Of a stretch of 7,431 nt of DNA, positions 6,277-7,431 are shown piece by piece. Below the pieces are notes generated by a model. It ran no database searches. It saw only the letters and a program-made list of their open reading frames with translations, and was not told where the DNA came from. The position numbers and the translations under genes were made by a program. Position 1 is the first letter of the stretch, and each line of letters begins with the position of its first letter. This DNA is from RGIG3040 sp964410675 (lineage in GTDB: Bacteria > Bacillota > Clostridia > Lachnospirales > Lachnospiraceae): contig CAYPIB010000113.1 in assembly GCA_964410675.1 (NCBI GenBank), forward strand, positions 1 through 7,431, written 5' to 3'.

Positions 6277-6693
6277 ATGAGTAGAAATACTGTTGTAGAA
6301 AAATTAGTGGATTATATAGAGAAGCATTTAGATGAAGAAATATCTTTGGATAAAATCGCAAAGGATTTGAATTATTCAAAGTTCTATATTGCAAGAGTGT
6401 TTGCAGAGCAAACAGGAGGAACAATTTACAAGTATATACAGGGACGCAGATTAACATTAGCCGCTCAAAAATTAATAGAAACTAAAAAACCGATCATAGA
6501 AATTGCCTATGAAGCACAGTACAATTCACAACAGGCATTTACTTTAGCATTTAATCAATTGTATTTGTGCACACCACAAGTATTTAGAAGAAATGGCGCT
6601 TTTTACCCGAAGCAATCCAGAATCAGTATGAGAGATTCTATATTTTATTATTCTCATTCAAGTTATGTGGGGGGAGGTAAAATTGTCGCATGA
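6277..6693 (+). CDS. Short AraC-family transcriptional regulator
   Basis: The 138 residues hold a complete AraC/XylS DNA-binding domain at about 5-105: first helix-turn-helix SLDKIAKDLNYSKFYIARVF (23-42), linker helix with YIQGRRLTLAAQKL (53-66), second helix-turn-helix PIIEIAYEAQYNSQQAFTLAF (72-92), and the closing TPQVFRR (99-105). No sensor domain is present, as in MarA/SoxS-type members. The tail of about 33 residues is polar and aromatic (YPKQSRISMRDSIFYYSHSS) and matches no domain I know; its last residues (VGGGKIVA) are encoded by the ribosome binding site of the next gene. The stop overlaps the clpP start as ATGA, so the two are translationally coupled. The start has AAAGGAG nine bases upstream. 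It probably controls its own operon (inference). It may derive from a longer regulator that lost its effector domain. Confidence 0.9.
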   Translation: MSRNTVVEKLVDYIEKHLDEEISLDKIAKDLNYSKFYIARVFAEQTGGTIYKYIQGRRLTLAAQKLIETKKPIIEIAYEAQYNSQQAFTLAFNQLYLCTPQVFRRNGAFYPKQSRISMRDSIFYYSHSSYVGGGKIVA

Positions 6694-7280
6694 GTACAAT
6701 TCCTTATGTCATCGAACAAACAAGTCGTGGAGAAAGAAGTTATGATATTTTTTCCAGATTATTATCTGATAGAATAATTTTTCTAGGAGAGGAAGTGAGC
6801 GATGTCTCAGCCAGCCTGATTATTGCACAAATGCTATTTTTAGAGGCGCAAGATCCAGAAAAGGATATTCAATTATACATCAATAGCCCCGGAGGTTCTG
6901 TTACAGCAGGTTTTGCTATTTATGATACAATGCAATATATTAAATGTGATGTGTCTACGATATGTATAGGACTTGCCGCAAGTTTTGGGGCATTTTTATT
7001 AGCTGGCGGAGCAAAAGGCAAACGAATTGCACTTCCAAATGCAGAAATCATGATACATCAACCAGCAATTCACGGAAATGGTGTGCAAGGACAGGCAACG
7101 GATATAAAAATTGTTTCAGACCATATGCAGAAAAGCAAGCAACGATTAAATCGTATTTTATCAGAAAACACGGGAAAGTCTATTGAAGAAATTCGTATTG
7201 ATACAGAGCGAGATAATTATATGTCTGCGGGAGAAGCACATAAATATGGATTGATTGATAAGATTATTGATAAAAGATAG
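6690..7280 (+). CDS. clpP: ClpP-family serine peptidase (probable second ClpP)
   Basis: This is the proteolytic subunit of a Clp protease: it forms a barrel that degrades proteins fed in by an unfoldase such as ClpX or ClpC. The 196 residues are full length for the family and keep the catalytic triad: Ser98 in GLAASFGAF, His123 in MIHQP, and Asp175 as the last Asp of DTERD. The substrate-binding strand YINSPGGS (63-70), the start IPYVIEQTSRGERSYDI, and SAGEAHKYGLID near the C-terminus are also typical. Odd points: Phe99 replaces the usual Met after the catalytic Ser, and the segment after His123 (AIHGNGVQGQ) is three residues longer than in the standard form (LGGAQGQ). The gene sits in an operon with an AraC regulator rather than next to clpX or tig, suggesting an accessory paralogue. 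The ribosome binding site is a strong GGGGGGAGGT (6669-6678). Confidence 0.95.
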   Translation: MSTIPYVIEQTSRGERSYDIFSRLLSDRIIFLGEEVSDVSASLIIAQMLFLEAQDPEKDIQLYINSPGGSVTAGFAIYDTMQYIKCDVSTICIGLAASFGAFLLAGGAKGKRIALPNAEIMIHQPAIHGNGVQGQATDIKIVSDHMQKSKQRLNRILSENTGKSIEEIRIDTERDNYMSAGEAHKYGLIDKIIDKR

Positions 7281-7344
7281 CAATCATTTTTTTAACTTAG
7301 ATCTCACCTTTGCTTAATAATTATGAAAAAAATATAAGACATTT

Positions 7345-7377
7345 AAAAAAACCCTTGAACTTATTCAAGGGTTTTTT
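7345..7377. terminator. Bidirectional terminator between clpP and tRNA-Leu
   Basis: ACCCTTGAA (7351-7359) and TTCAAGGGT (7364-7372) form a perfect 9-bp stem with a 4-base loop, flanked by A6 on the left and T6 on the right. It ends clpP transcripts on the plus strand and the tRNA-Leu transcript on the minus strand, whose 3' end is three bases away. Confidence 0.9.
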
Positions 7378-7379
7378 AC

Positions 7380-7431
7380 TGCCGGCGACCGGAATCGAAC
7401 CGGTACCGTATTGCTACGACAGGATTTTAAG
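7380..7431 (-). tRNA. tRNA-Leu(UAA), 3' part only
   Basis: Read on the minus strand, the window edge cuts the gene just before the anticodon loop CTTAAAA, giving anticodon UAA (Leu, codon UUA). There follow TCCTG of the anticodon stem and a long variable arm with hairpin CGTA-GCAA-TACG (a class II tRNA), T-arm ACCGG-TTCGATT-CCGGT, the acceptor strand CGCCGGC, and discriminator A. The CCA end is not encoded. The 5' half lies outside the window. Confidence 0.92.

Noticed and set aside
6251..6457. Minus-strand frame opposite the AraC gene
   Set aside because: It is the shadow of the AraC DNA-binding domain and has no start signals.
7281..7431. Integrated element at the tRNA-Leu 3' end
   Set aside because: No integrase gene and no repeat of the tRNA 3' end are visible in the window.
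1..7431. CRISPR array, insertion sequence or transposon
   Set aside because: I see no regularly spaced repeats, transposase motifs or terminal inverted repeats with target duplications.

Overview
The window looks like chromosomal DNA from a low-GC, Gram-positive anaerobe of the Clostridia. I infer this from the AT-rich intergenic regions, strong AGGAGG-type ribosome binding sites, TTGACA/TATAAT-type promoters, an AmmeMemoRadiSam protein with the LigB-AMMECR1 fusion common in Clostridia, a large dCache chemoreceptor, and a ClpP of the Firmicute type. No species can be named from the sequence alone.

Positions 1-5391 are minus-strand genes in at least four transcription units. From the left they are: the N-terminal 301 codons of an AmmeMemoRadiSam LigB-AMMECR1 protein, cut by the window edge, with its own promoter; a 679-residue methyl-accepting chemotaxis protein with a promoter and an intrinsic terminator; a membrane-anchored proline-iminopeptidase-like alpha/beta hydrolase with a TTG start; and a compact operon of a small membrane/coiled-coil protein, an ArsR-type winged-helix regulator, and a small frameshifted reading frame just before a terminator-like hairpin.

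Positions 5392-5585 form a divergent control region. A consensus promoter for the minus-strand operon carries two inverted repeats, one over its -10 and one over its -35. An extended -10 promoter faces the other way. Plus-strand genes follow: a YdeI/OmpD-associated family protein (5586-6146), then a short AraC-family regulator (6277-6693) whose stop codon overlaps the start codon of a ClpP-type peptidase (6690-7280) as ATGA. A GC-rich hairpin with U-tracts on both strands separates clpP from the 3' part of a minus-strand tRNA-Leu(UAA) gene that runs off the right edge.

The two parts most worth a second look are the AraC-ClpP pair and the operon of membrane coiled-coil protein, ArsR regulator and small ORF. 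In the first, a one-domain regulator is translationally coupled to a ClpP paralogue with a three-residue insertion after the catalytic His, and the promoter is preceded by phased GCAATT repeats. In the second, successive genes are joined by one-base gaps (TAG-T-ATG and TAA-T-ATG), a 24-bp operator-like palindrome sits on the promoter, and a 15-bp inverted repeat spans the regulator's stop codon. Functional links within these pairs are inferred from gene order and sequence only.
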